A DNA stretch of 64,000 nucleotides from Psilocybe azurescens (Eukaryota; Basidiomycota; Agaricomycetes; Agaricales; Agrocybaceae), in NCBI GenBank assembly GCA_023853785.1, contig JAJIRX010000033.1, positions 1 through 64,000 on the forward strand. Direction: 5' to 3'. Positions 11,743 to 21,599 of this stretch are shown here, in pieces (position 1 is the stretch's first letter; each line of letters begins with the position of its first letter). The position numbers and the translations under genes were made by a program. Below the pieces are notes generated by a model, which was not told the DNA's origin, did no database searches, and was given only the letters and a program-made list of their open reading frames with translations.

Positions 11743-13921
11743 TGTCATACACCAATTTTGATTGGATATGAGATTTATCTATAAGCTTAGAGTGTCTGTC
11801 TTGGCTCCCATTGCATGCAGAAGCCAGGGTTATTATTTTGCATTTTTATCTGAAGCACATCCTCAATATTCAACGTTGAAGTCCATTCACAGTCCACTTC
11901 AAGCTCCATTCCAACTTTCAATCTCCACTTTGACCATTTGATCAGTTACATTCCCTATCAATGATTCAATCGTCTATCTATTTCAAACCTCAAGGTTATG
12001 CGAGCTTATTCCTGGACATCATTTCTATCCATCCTAGTATGCACAGCACTGCACAGCATCATATATCACCATTGTCATCAGCATTTGGTCATCTACAACT
12101 ATTTGGTCTTTAACTGGATTCCACATATGCAGCAAATCTTTATCTCACTCAGCAGTCTTGGTAATGGATGACTGAGCTGTGCCATGAATAGGCTGGTTCT
12201 ATTCATTAGCATGGTACTTGTTTGCTATTTTGGCTCCTTTTCTATTGACTGACACTTTCATATGATTGATCCTTCCTTCCTTTTGTCATTCTTGCTTATT
12301 GTACTTACTCAGCTTTGCTTCTTTCTTACTCATCTCACTTTGCTTTTTCATAATCCTGCTTATACTTCTTACTCATCCTATGTTACTTACTTACTCATCC
12401 TTCTATTTTTCACTCCTAAACTCTGTCAGCCTTCAATCTATTGTATGTAGTTGGCAGATGGAACTACTGGGTGTTGTTCTACAGAAAGATTAGTATAGTT
12501 TGGACACTTGATCTCTTTTAAATATTTTTCTATGCTCTCCAGTATATAAACTATGTATTAGTATCACTTGGAATGCAAGGAAGTTACAAGCCCCAACTTT
12601 CTTCACAGCAAAGTTTTCAAGTTATCAGCAGTCAGTATCAGCACTCCAGTATGCACTCAAGAAGTTATTATCAGTATTTAGCACAAAATCCAGCAATTAC
12701 TCCAGTTAATCAAGATGTCCATCAGTGGTTAGACCAGCCTATCCAACCACCCACATTCTCTCATCACAGAGAATTTTATCCTGTTCATTTCAATCCTATC
12801 ATCCTCCAAGCCCTTCATTCTTCCTCTACATCAAGATTCTCAACTCTCCATCGCTTCTGTTGCTCCAGAATATTTTATTCAGCAATTTTAGTCTTGTTGT
12901 CATCTTTATCCATTGCTCCAGACACCTTTTATCTGCCTCTCTGCGTTGTTTGATTTTTTTGGCTCAAGAATATTGCTTAGGTTGTCACCTTCGATTGCCC
13001 TAGTCATCTCTCATTCACCTCACTGTTCTGTTTGAGGTTTGGATCAAGAACATTGCACAATCCTTCATCATCTATCACTCTAGGCTGTTCTAGTCATTAT
13101 TCTATTACCAGGCTTTACTTCTAGCTTTGCAGATGCTGCAGACTCAATTGAAGTGCACTAGGATCAAGACTACATTCTCACTCCTGCCCCTGTATCAATC
13201 CCTACAATTTATCTAGTCATTTGGCATCTCCACAGTCATCACTCCTCATTCACACTGTTCTACCCCAATCAAGTTGGGTTGCTTCCTCCCAGTAAACAAT
13301 CAAGGGCATTTTATATTCCTTCTTCCATTTATCCTCCTTCAGATGTCCCTGCCCTCCTCAGACCACATACAGCTTCACAACCTAGTGGCTAAGCCAGCCC
13401 TCACTTTAACTCAACAGAGAGAGTCGTCTTATCTAGTCTTGTTACGGACACTCTATTTTGTTTTTGTTTTTTGTTTTGTTTTCATTTTGTATATAAAAAC
13501 CTTCTTATCACATGATGTTGTCCATCATGTGATTGTATATTGACTCATCCTATTCTGACTCACATCATTGATACCGTTATAACTCACTTCTGGTTCTGAC
13601 TCACACTCTGACTCACATTGACGGCACTGTTGCGACTTATCCTATGTTCTGACTCATACTTGGACTCATCTTGTGCTATAATTGTAGATACTCAAAACGC
13701 TTAAATAGCCAGTAGACACCACTATTATTCCTTAGCTAGTTCTTGAGAATCTAATCTCCTCTTACTCAATACCGCTTGAACTTGTTGTTCTTGACTACTT
13801 GACTGTCGGCTTTATCCATGCACATGAATATAAGCCTGAAGTTGTAACAAGTCTAGACCATTCCTCTCTGGTTTGTGTTTTGGTTTTGATTTCTATATCA
13901 AATCACACACTACATAGTTCA
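11743..13921 (+). repeat. LTR-like dispersed repeat, copy 2, interrupted by a solo LTR
   Basis: The unit starts TGTCATACACCAATTTTG and ends CATAGTTCA. Removing the inserted solo LTR and its 5-bp duplication leaves about 1.76 kb, matching copy 3 in length. A TATA-like TATATAAAC (about 12,543) precedes an ATG at 12,573. The frame from it begins MQGSYKPQLSSQQ and is kept at the same place in copies 1 and 3. A 62-residue frame at 12,262 is identical in all three copies. Flanking bases do not form an obvious target duplication. Confidence 0.65.
13440..13849 (+). mobile_element. Solo LTR (410 bp), gypsy-related
   Basis: The insert begins TGTTACGG and ends GTTGTAACA, with inverted TGTTA/TAACA tips, and is flanked by AGTCT on both sides (13,435-13,439 and 13,850-13,854). 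The uninterrupted target TATCTAGTCTAGACCATT is visible in inverse orientation in copies 1 and 3 of the host repeat (about 1,710 and 27,215). Internal words such as TTAGCTAGTTCTTGAGAATC are shared with the LTRs of the chromovirus at 19,935, so the two families are related. It is a clean product of LTR-LTR recombination. Confidence 0.9.
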
Positions 13922-14640
13922 TCACTTGTTAAGAGACTGATGGGTGTTACCCCTTGTAAGAGTCAAGGTCATTTCTTAGGAGTTCTTCCTTGTATGTGAC
14001 TAATAGCATGATCAGTGGGATGGGCAATTGCCTCAGGGCGCTTGGTTAGGGTTGCTTTGATAGCTGTGTAGGAAACTAAAGATAGTCTTTGATTCGTAGC
14101 ACTGATTAATAGGCCACACTACAACTTAGTTAGTTTGTAAGGTCTACTATACTCGTTGGCCCACTAGGAAGTGAAGCCTCAGAGCCTAATAGTCTGGTAT
14201 ATCTCCTACCCTTCACTAGTATATTGTACTATTTTATTACAGATAACAATCGCAAAAATAAGGGCCTCTGTGTCTCACTATGAATTGTAAGCTCAGAATG
14301 GTTTACACCCTTTCAACACATTCTAGAAAGGTCACAGTATGTTCTACTTTGACAGTTGCTGTTTATGTTACTCATTTTGACTCAGCATTCTAGCTCAGCA
14401 TTGAGAATGATTGTATTTTATCCTTTCCTTAATGTTTATTCCATGTTCATTCCAATTTCCAAATATGAGGCTATTGCCTATATACAGTCTTATATTAATT
14501 GTTCTTGATGTCTTTTCCTTTTTTTCTTTTGTCTCCATTGTTTGTACTACTTTATGGCTCTGGCACATCTTGGTCTTTTGTTTATTGATCTTATGATTTG
14601 ATGTTGTAACAATACAATTGTGATTGTTGAATACCATCAA
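13922..14640. other. Non-coding stretch before the Helitron remnant
   Basis: AT-rich, with no supported gene. It may contain the 5' part of the Helitron, but no diagnostic 5' TC terminus could be chosen. Confidence 0.3.
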
Positions 14641-16515
14641 GCTCTCTGTAAGTACTGTGCTAGCCATGGTAAAATTAACACTCTGCACCCTGTTTTCTTC
14701 AATCTGCAACATGAATTGTGACCATAACCAACTTTCAAGGTGGCAGATAGATCCTATTTCTTCACCAAAATTACAATGGGAGCTGTACAACAGGGGATTG
14801 TTCACAAATGTGCAACTTGTGGAATTCTTCTGCTTACAGGAGAATCTTACGGATTCTGTTGTGGCCCACAAGGCTCAGAGTTTGCTAAAGTACAGCTGCC
14901 TCCACCACTTCCTCCTGAGTTTACTGCTTTTATCAATGATCCTAATATTTCGAAAAAAAGTCATATTCTCAATTTGATATTTTCATTTGCGTCTTTGGAA
15001 ACAACACATCCATTCCTAAATATTTTAGGTTCTGCATCATTTGTGGCCATACAGGGAAAGTTTTACTATCATGTACAACCCAATCACAAATCCTCTGCAG
15101 TGTGATGGCTTTTTCATGATGGATTTATGTTAGATTGTGCACCACATACAGATCATGCCAAAAGTATTCCATTGACTTGGAAAGAAGCATTGTGTTCTGC
15201 CCTCATCAGAATCAATCCTTTGGTGGCTTCTATTCAAAATCTGGCTGCATTGGATAGTACTGATCACCCTACCATGCACCTGTTATTGCAAGATTCAGGT
15301 AGCTCCCCAGAAATTGCCACAATCATATCCTTTGAAAATACAACTCAATCCCAAATCAAAAGCCAAAGACTTATTATTTCAAGAACATCAGAAACGGTAT
15401 GGAAGGTACCAACTATCAATTGTTTATGGAAACCATTGGCATATCCTTTATTATTTCCACATGCCACACTGGGCTGGGGCATCATTGGAAGTGGACAAGA
15501 CATCAGATATGATCTTCGTGACAATGCAGATGCTGATGCTCCTACCACCCAAATGTGGCACTATCAAGCTAGACTTCTCCAAGAACAACAATTTTCAATA
15601 TTCAACCGCTTAACAAATGAATATCTTGTCAACATGTTTATACACAACCTAGAAACTCAATTGACATACATACACAACAATCAAATATGCCTACATAATT
15701 AAGATGCAGCCCTAATGGATAAAGATGACTTGGAGCCTAACAAAAAATCTATTTGCTGGCTTCATTCCTAGAATCTCAGAAATGGGCATCTGAACAGATA
15801 GCTGATTCTCTTGCCATTGCTGCATCAGAAGAAAACCCCACTTTCTTTATCACCATGACATGTAATCCTGAGTGGCCTGAGATAACTTCTCAATTATGCC
15901 CTGGGCAGGATTATATTGATAGTGGTTCTCCATTGTTTGCCTCTCATTTGTAAATTTCAATGTCATATCAACATTGAAGTGGCAAATACATCTCATGTGT
16001 TTCAATATCTTTTCAAGTATATACATAAAGGTATTTATTCTAATAAATGTATCAGTCTTAATATGCTGCTGACTATGCCTTTATTTAAAGGACCTGACAA
16101 AGCACAATATACAGTACTGCCTGTCCACCCAAGCTGACCAGATGTTGTTGATGAAATTGAACAATATTGGAATGCACATTATTTATCAGCAGGTGAAGCA
16201 GCTTGGATAATCATGGGATTTCATGTCACCAAAAGGTCCTATCAGTGACTGCTTTACCTATTTATCTCAACAATGCATTTAATAGCCACCACCAATACAA
16301 TCACAGCAATGGTAATGAAAGTGGGCTTTCCTTTCTGGACCATTATTTTCTCCAACCCATGGGCAAGTTTTGAATGAACAATACATCCACCTCTTTGGCA
16401 TCATTAACATACAGAGAATATTATTCTCTCTTCCAATTGGCTCCCTACAGCAACAACAATAATGGCAAACTCAATTATTATACAGAAACGCCAAACACCT
16501 CCACCCCCACAAAAG
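14641..16515 (+). pseudogene. Helitron Rep/helicase, N-terminal part, broken and missing the HUH region
   Basis: Frames follow the fungal Helitron-like N-terminal domain in order. First are CATCGILLLTGESYGFCCGP (14,812) and LPPEFTAFINDPNISKKS (14,907). Next are ETTHPF, WKEALCSALIRINP and LWKPLAYPLLFPHATLGWG (15,424), then MWHYQARLL and SIFNRLTNEYLVNMF (15,597). The last before the gap are WASEQIADSLAIAA (15,782), FFITMTCNPEWPEI (15,844) and LCPGQDYID. The reading then jumps directly to HCLPLICKFQCHIN and HVFQYLFKYIHKG (15,923-16,030). In intact relatives about 150 residues, including the HUH motif, lie between these blocks, so they are deleted here. The stretch after 16,137 is further broken. 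It ends at CATGTAATT, the target duplication of the inserted Mutator-like element, and resumes at 19,037. Confidence 0.85.
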
Positions 16516-16861
16516 CATGTAATTCTGAGGTCTTTACACAGCCCCCATTTTTTGGTCGGACTCCGGTCGGACTCCGTCGGACTTTCTATATTCAGAATGA
16601 CAATTTTTCTGGTCTAGGACTGCTGAAATTTTCCGGTGAGATTCCGGTGAGATTCCGGTGAAAGTCCGACCGGACTACAAGTCCAACGGACTGTCCGGGC
16701 GGACTGTCCACTGGAAATGACCGGACAGGACCAACGGAAGTCCAATGGAAGTCCATTGGAATCCCACCGGACATGACCATTGGAATTCCAGCGGACAAGT
16801 CCAACAGAATTCCAATGGAAGTCCAACGGATGTCCTTTTATTATAATTTATACTAGTATAG

Positions 16862-16945
16862 AAAAAAAAGACACTAGCGAGAATTGAACTCGGGCATCGG
16901 AGAATGCCGGACGCAAGCAGGATAAACCAACTGAGCCACAAAGAC
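16862..16945 (-). ncRNA. tRNA-like Pol III unit in the Mutator-like element, copy B
   Basis: Reverse strand: A box TGGCTCAGTTGG (16,938-16,927), B box GAGTTCAATTC (16,891-16,881), then eight T (16,869-16,862). The T arm pairs CGAG with CTCG around a 7-nt loop TTCAATT. A 5-bp hairpin GGCAT/ATGCC sits just before it, like a long variable arm. Copy A at 118-200 has the same three elements, with more divergence in the loop regions than in the boxes. Activity is inferred. Confidence 0.5.
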
Positions 16946-17043
16946 TTATGAAAAATAATAAAATTAGTTAAATACATAGCGATGCCGCCCGAAATTCTCG
17001 GCACTGCTCGGCACGGGACAAGCAACAACGCGCACGTGACATA

Positions 17044-18290
17044 TTGATGCCACGTCGGTCCGTTGTTGATTCCGACCCCAACCCTTTTTCCTTCCACCAC
17101 TACCACCGCCTCGTCGGTCGGAGCCAGGCGAGAGCCAACCCGACAGCGACAGAGGACGAGAACGACCACGACGGCCACACCGACAAGGACGAGGACGACT
17201 GCGACAGCGACAACGAGGACGCGGACGAGGACGTGGACGAGGACCACGACGAGGACCGCGAGGGGCGAGGGCGAGACCGCGAGGGACCAGCGAGGACGAC
17301 GGCTAGGACGACGGCTAGGACCACGACCACGACGGTGAGGACCAAGACACCGGCGTGGACCAGGACGACGGCGAGGGACGGGCGGCGAGAGCAAGGACGA
17401 CGGCGAGGGCGAGTACGGCGAGAGCAAGGACGACGGCGAGGGTGAGTACGGCGGGCGAAGACGAGTACGGGCGGCGAGGGGCGAAGTACAGCGGCGGGGA
17501 CGAGAACGACGGCGGGGACGAGGACGACAGCGAGGGGTGAGTACAGCGGCGAGGGCGAGTACAACAGCGGGACGAGGACGACAGCGAGGCGAGCTCGGCG
17601 CGAGGCGAGTACGGCGGCGAGGGCGAGTACAGCAGCGGGGACGAGGACGACAGCGAGGGTGAGGACGACAGCGAGGGCGAGACGACAGCGAGGGGCGAGT
17701 ACGGCGGCGAGGGCGAGTACGGCGGCGGGGGACGAGGACGATGGCGAGGGGCGAGTACAGCGGCGAGTGCGAGTACAGCGGCGAGGGGCGAAGTACAGCG
17801 GCGGGGACGGTACAGCGGCGGGGACGAGAACGACGGCGGGGACGAGGACGACAGCGAGGGCGAGTACAGCAGCGAGGGCGAGTACAGCAGCGAGGGCGAG
17901 TACAGCAGCGGGGACGAGGACGACAGCGAGGGGCGAGTACAGCGGCGAGCACAGCGAAGGGCGAAAGCAGCAGCAGCGGGACAGACCACGGCGAGGGCGA
18001 GCACCAGCGAGGCGAGTACGGCGGCGACGAGTACAGCAGCGGGGACGAGGACGACAGGACGACCACAACATGACGACAGCAGCGACGCGTACCACGACAC
18101 GCATCGGACAACAGCGACACGTACCACGACACGTATGGACGACACCGACGACAATACCGACGTGTACCACGGCAGGTACGGCCGACGACAACACCCGATG
18201 GCGACACTGACGCATACAACGACGGGTACGGCTGACCACGACGTTGATAACGCAGACGACGACACCACCAACAACCCTGCGCCCCCCTTT
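17044..18290. repeat. GC-rich degenerate minisatellite inside the Mutator-like element
   Basis: About 1.2 kb of purine-skewed sequence built from modules such as GAGGGCGAGTACAGCAGC, which occurs three times in succession near 17,873-17,926, and GGGGACGAGGACGACAGCGA. It is sharply GC-rich between AT-rich flanks. Long frames stay open on both strands because the modules lack stops. Only one frame would give an acidic EGEYSS/GDEDD repeat; the others give Arg/Ser/Pro-rich strings. I do not call a protein here. Confidence 0.8.
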
Positions 18291-18370
18291 TCCGTTCTTT
18301 CTTTCTGTTTTTTCTTTTTTTGTTTCTTTTTTATTATGTTTTTATTTTATTTTTACCTGTATATAATCAT

Positions 18371-18580
18371 GTAGTATATAGTTTTTAATATATTATATTA
18401 CATTGTCACATAAATTTAAGCTAAGATTAAAGTATTCCAGTTGGAATCCAATTGGATTCCATTCCATGTGAATTTAAAGTTGGACTTAGTGAAATTCACA
18501 AAGTCAGATAATAATGTAGTATATAGTTTACAATATATTATATTACATTGTTACATGAATTAAAGATAAGATTGAAGTAT
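18371..18580. repeat. Spaced direct duplication of about 65 bp (period 145 bp)
   Basis: The sequence starting GTAGTATATAGTTT at 18,371 recurs at 18,516, followed in both by AATATATTATATTACATTGT and a matching AAGATT(A/G)AAGTATT. It lies between the minisatellite and the right palindrome field. Confidence 0.75.
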
Positions 18581-18607
18581 TATTCTAGTGACCTAGCTTC
18601 CTTAATA

Positions 18608-18757
18608 TGGCTCCCAAAGCTTCCAAGAACACTGCTACTGTCCCTAACTCCCCTCCCAAGTCTGCAATTAAACCAGCGACAGTCCACTGGACATCCACTG
18701 GACATCCACTGGACATCCACTGGACTCCACTGGACAGAGCACTCTTGGATCTGGTCT
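18608..18757 (+). other. Short coding-like start resembling a SANT/Myb-type protein, disrupted by an 11-bp repeat
   Basis: From ATG 18,608 the frame reads MAPKASKN, then PPKSAIKPATVHWT, which resembles the opening of basidiomycete SANT/Myb-like proteins (a K/P/A-rich tail, then a W-T motif). It then runs into three copies of TGGACATCCAC and one 10-bp copy (about 18,689-18,735) before words compatible with ALLDLV. It is at most a fragment and may be chance similarity. Confidence 0.25.
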
Positions 18758-19036
18758 AATTAAGTGCTGAGAGTCCAGTGGAAGTCCACTGGAAGTCCAA
18801 CGGAAGTCCAATGGACTGGACAGTCCGGCCAGTCCGCCCTGTTTTCTGTCTTGAAGTGACTTGACCGGACTTTGACCGAATTTGGCCGGACTCTGACTGG
18901 ACTGGTACCGGAATTTTGTCAAGTCCAATGGAATCTGTTGGACGTCCAATGGACTGTCCATTGGAATTGGCTGGGTCCGGTGAAAGTCCATTGGAGTCCA
19001 ACGGAATATGGGGGGCACTGTAAAGTACATGTAATT

Positions 19037-19929
19037 TAATGCAGCTAACAAACATGTTGCCAGACTTCAGTCTATCTGCCCCACTCAAGGGGAGATTTTT
19101 ATCTCTGTTTTATTCTAGCACATAAGCCGGTGACTTCATATCAAGATGCATGTACAGTCAACAATGTGGTTTATGCTACATACCAGGATGCTGCTATTGA
19201 ACTTGGATTTTTGAGGAACACTCAGAAGCAATATACATGTTTCAGGAAGCTATTCAAGCTCTCAGCACTCCTCAACAACTACGTGTTCTACTCACTCATC
19301 TTCTCATGAACAATTGTATTCCCTCCCCAATCTCATTTTGGACAATGTTTGCTGATCAAACTTGCATGGACCTTATTAATCAGCACAATCAGTCAATAGA
19401 ACTCAGTCATAATCTGGGACTACACAGTTAGTAGAATGCTTGGAGAATATGGAAAATCACTAGAGTCTTTCAGTCTGCTGCAGACTGAGGAGTATTAGAT
19501 GGGCTGCATTTAACTGGAACAATGGGAATGTTGTTGGGATGCCCTGGCAGAATGTGCCCATTCCACTGCAACATGTTTTAATATGGATCAACAGATCATC
19601 TATGATACTATCATTAAAGCTGTTGTCAATGAAATTCCAAAATATTTGTTTTCATATGGGCAAGCTAGGATGGGTAAGACAACGTATATTGAATGCACTT
19701 TGTGACAAACTTTGTTCAATGGGAAGAATTGTCCTACCTATGGCATCATCAGCTTTTGTAGCACTACTGTATGAAGGTGGCCAAACAGTCCACACTACCT
19801 TTAAGATATGTCTTGTCTTATGTACAAAGTATCAACACATAGCTTAATATGATATGTCTAGGTCCCTGTCAATGAACATAATGAAAGTCTTTTGTCAACA
19901 ATCAAGGACGATGACTCATGTGCCAACTT
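19037..19929 (+). pseudogene. Helitron helicase, middle part 1
   Basis: This continues the Helitron from 16,515. It has YQDA...NNVVYATYQDAAIELG (19,140-19,207), EAIQALSTPQQLRVLLTHLL (19,243), and a Walker A GQARMGKT (about 19,658-19,681). It ends VPVNEHNESLLSTIKDD (about 19,862), the normal order of a PIF1-type helicase domain. Frames change several times. The gypsy element is inserted directly after it with the duplication GATAT, and the helicase continues at 26,252. Confidence 0.85.
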
Positions 19930-19934
19930 GATAT

Positions 19935-20377
19935 TGTTATGACAAGTCTTTTTTCTTTTTCTTTTCTCTTTTCTTTTCTTTTTCTTTTCCTTTTCTTTGT
20001 CATCTTTCACATCATTGATACATCATCATACGCTCTGATGAACTTTACTTTCACTTCCATCTTTTATGATACATCTTTTGATGAACATTTGATCTGTTTC
20101 TCTTATTCTTATATACATCTGCTGATGAACATTCAAACTTGTTTCAACTTGATCTGTTTCTTCTATTCTTATATACATCTGCTGATGAACATTCAATCTC
20201 GTTTCAACTAGCTGTACAGTTCATAGTATTTATACAAGGAGCATCTACTGTATTCTTTAGCTAGTTCTTGAGAATCCAACCTGCTTAACCTGCTCTACTC
20301 TGAACTTGAACTTGTTCTTGTAAACGATTGGTGGTTAGATTACGCACACTGCGTGATTCTAACTTGAGATCGTAACA
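19935..20377 (+). repeat. 5' LTR of the chromovirus
   Basis: TG...CA ends with TGTTA/TAACA inverted tips. It contains a pyrimidine TTTTC run, an internal near-duplicate of about 60 bp (two ATATACATCTGCTGATGAAC words) and a TATA-like TATTTATACAAGG at about 20,228. It matches the 3' LTR almost base for base. Confidence 0.95.
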
Positions 20378-20448
20378 AAAGAACTAGCTTCTCACTCTAC
20401 CATACTGCTTCGTCCACAAGCAGTATTGGGAGCTTGAACCAGACACCA

Positions 20449-21540
20449 TGACATCTCGAGGGCGGAACCTTCTCCGCAAACTACAACACCGACGACAGTG
20501 GTGAACGAACACCTACATCAGATGTTCAACCCACTACCCAAACTCCAGGACTATTGTCAGGAGAAGAATACTTCACCAACGCCTCTGAACCCTCTGAAAC
20601 CTCTGAACTGAATGAACAAATGCCTGACCAAATGGCTATTGACACCCCAAAAACAAGGGAACTCTCTTAACAAACCTACGCCCTTCAACGTGCGAACGGT
20701 TTAAAAGCAAGAAATTCCTTCAAGAATGTATCCTCTATATGGGGATCAACAAGGACGTCTATGACACTGAACCGAAGCGAATTGTGTTCATGCTCTCTTT
20801 CATGCAAGAAGGGAACGCGGTCGTCTGGAAACAACAATTCGTCCAGAACAAACTGAACCTCGACACAGGGGACATCGACTTACCGACATACAAAGAATTC
20901 ATTGACGAATTCCAGAAGGCCTTCAAGCCAGAAGAAGAAGACATTGATGCATTGGACAAATTAAAAATGCTTCGACAAAAGAACCTGACCGCTGAACAAC
21001 TAGTAACCAAGTTCAAATTACTGGTTGGAGAAGCAGGGATGACCAACGACTCCAGCACCGCAAATAAACTCCTGATCGAGATGTTCAAGACGGCGCTAAA
21101 CCCAGCGCTAGTACAGAAGATCATCCAGTCTGAGAAGAGGCCCACCAAGATCGAAGAATGGTATGACAAAGCCATGTCTTTCGATAGGAGCTATCGACTC
21201 GCGATGGCAATAAGAGGCCCGTCTCAATCAAATGCACAATTTATTCCCAGAGCCGTGCCAAGAAAGGACCCCTTTGCAATGGACGTCGATGTTATGACCA
21301 CCGAGGAACGAACGAGCCTTATGAAAAGGGGGCTTGTTTCAGATGCAAACAAACAGGACATCTCGCAGTAGATTGCCCTCAGAAGAAGAAAAACAACAAC
21401 CCATTCATGTCGAAGGAGTTGCCGAAGAAAAAATGGACACCCAAGGACCTTCATGCCCATATCCGGGAGTTGAACATGGAGGAAAGGGAGGAACTGGCAA
21501 GTTTGGCGATGGGAAACCAGGAGGAGGATAACAACACTGA
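20449..21540 (+). pseudogene. Chromovirus gag (capsid and CCHC zinc knuckle), frame-broken
   Basis: The structural protein packages the element's RNA. A start ATG lies at 20,449. The capsid part is open from about 20,690 to 21,370, with words such as MLSFMQEGNAVVWKQQF and KPTKIEEWYDKAM-like text typical of retrotransposon gag. The zinc knuckle CFRCKQTGHLAVDC (C-x2-C-x4-H-x4-C, 21,335-21,376) is in the next frame. The shift falls in a run of five G (21,328-21,332), where one more G would join the frames. An earlier shift lies between 20,500 and 20,690. The length is normal for the family. Confidence 0.85.
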
Positions 21541-21599
21541 GGATTTTTAAAACAGAGAACCGAATCGACGTCGGTCTCTCCACGATTAGGCATCTATTC

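Larger units (their letters stand above)
16525..19027 (-). mobile_element. Mutator-like non-autonomous element (copy B), complete, 2.5 kb
   Basis: It is flanked by a 9-bp direct repeat CATGTAATT (16,516-16,524 and 19,028-19,036). The left tip is CTGAGGTCTTTACACAGCCC and the right tip, reversed, TACTTTACAGTGCCCCCCAT, giving imperfect terminal inverted repeats followed on both sides by fields of TCCANTGGA palindromes. Removing it restores the Helitron order (KHVI region before, YQDA...VNNVVYATYQDAA after). The interior holds a tRNA-like Pol III unit, a GC-rich minisatellite, a spaced duplication and a short stretch resembling the start of a SANT/Myb-type protein. No transposase is encoded. The 9-bp duplication fits Mutator-like elements best; class assignment is inferred. 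Confidence 0.8.

Noticed and set aside
16675..18219. A 514-codon open frame on the minus strand (Arg/Ser/Pro-rich)
   Set aside because: It runs through the minisatellite and transposon end. Frames on the other strand and in other phases are also open, and no domain or splice structure supports a gene.
1..19027. The inverted Mutator-like copies at 1-522 and 16,525 acting as ends of one composite transposon
   Set aside because: Copy B has its own two tips and a 9-bp duplication, so it is a complete independent insertion; copy A continues out of the window.
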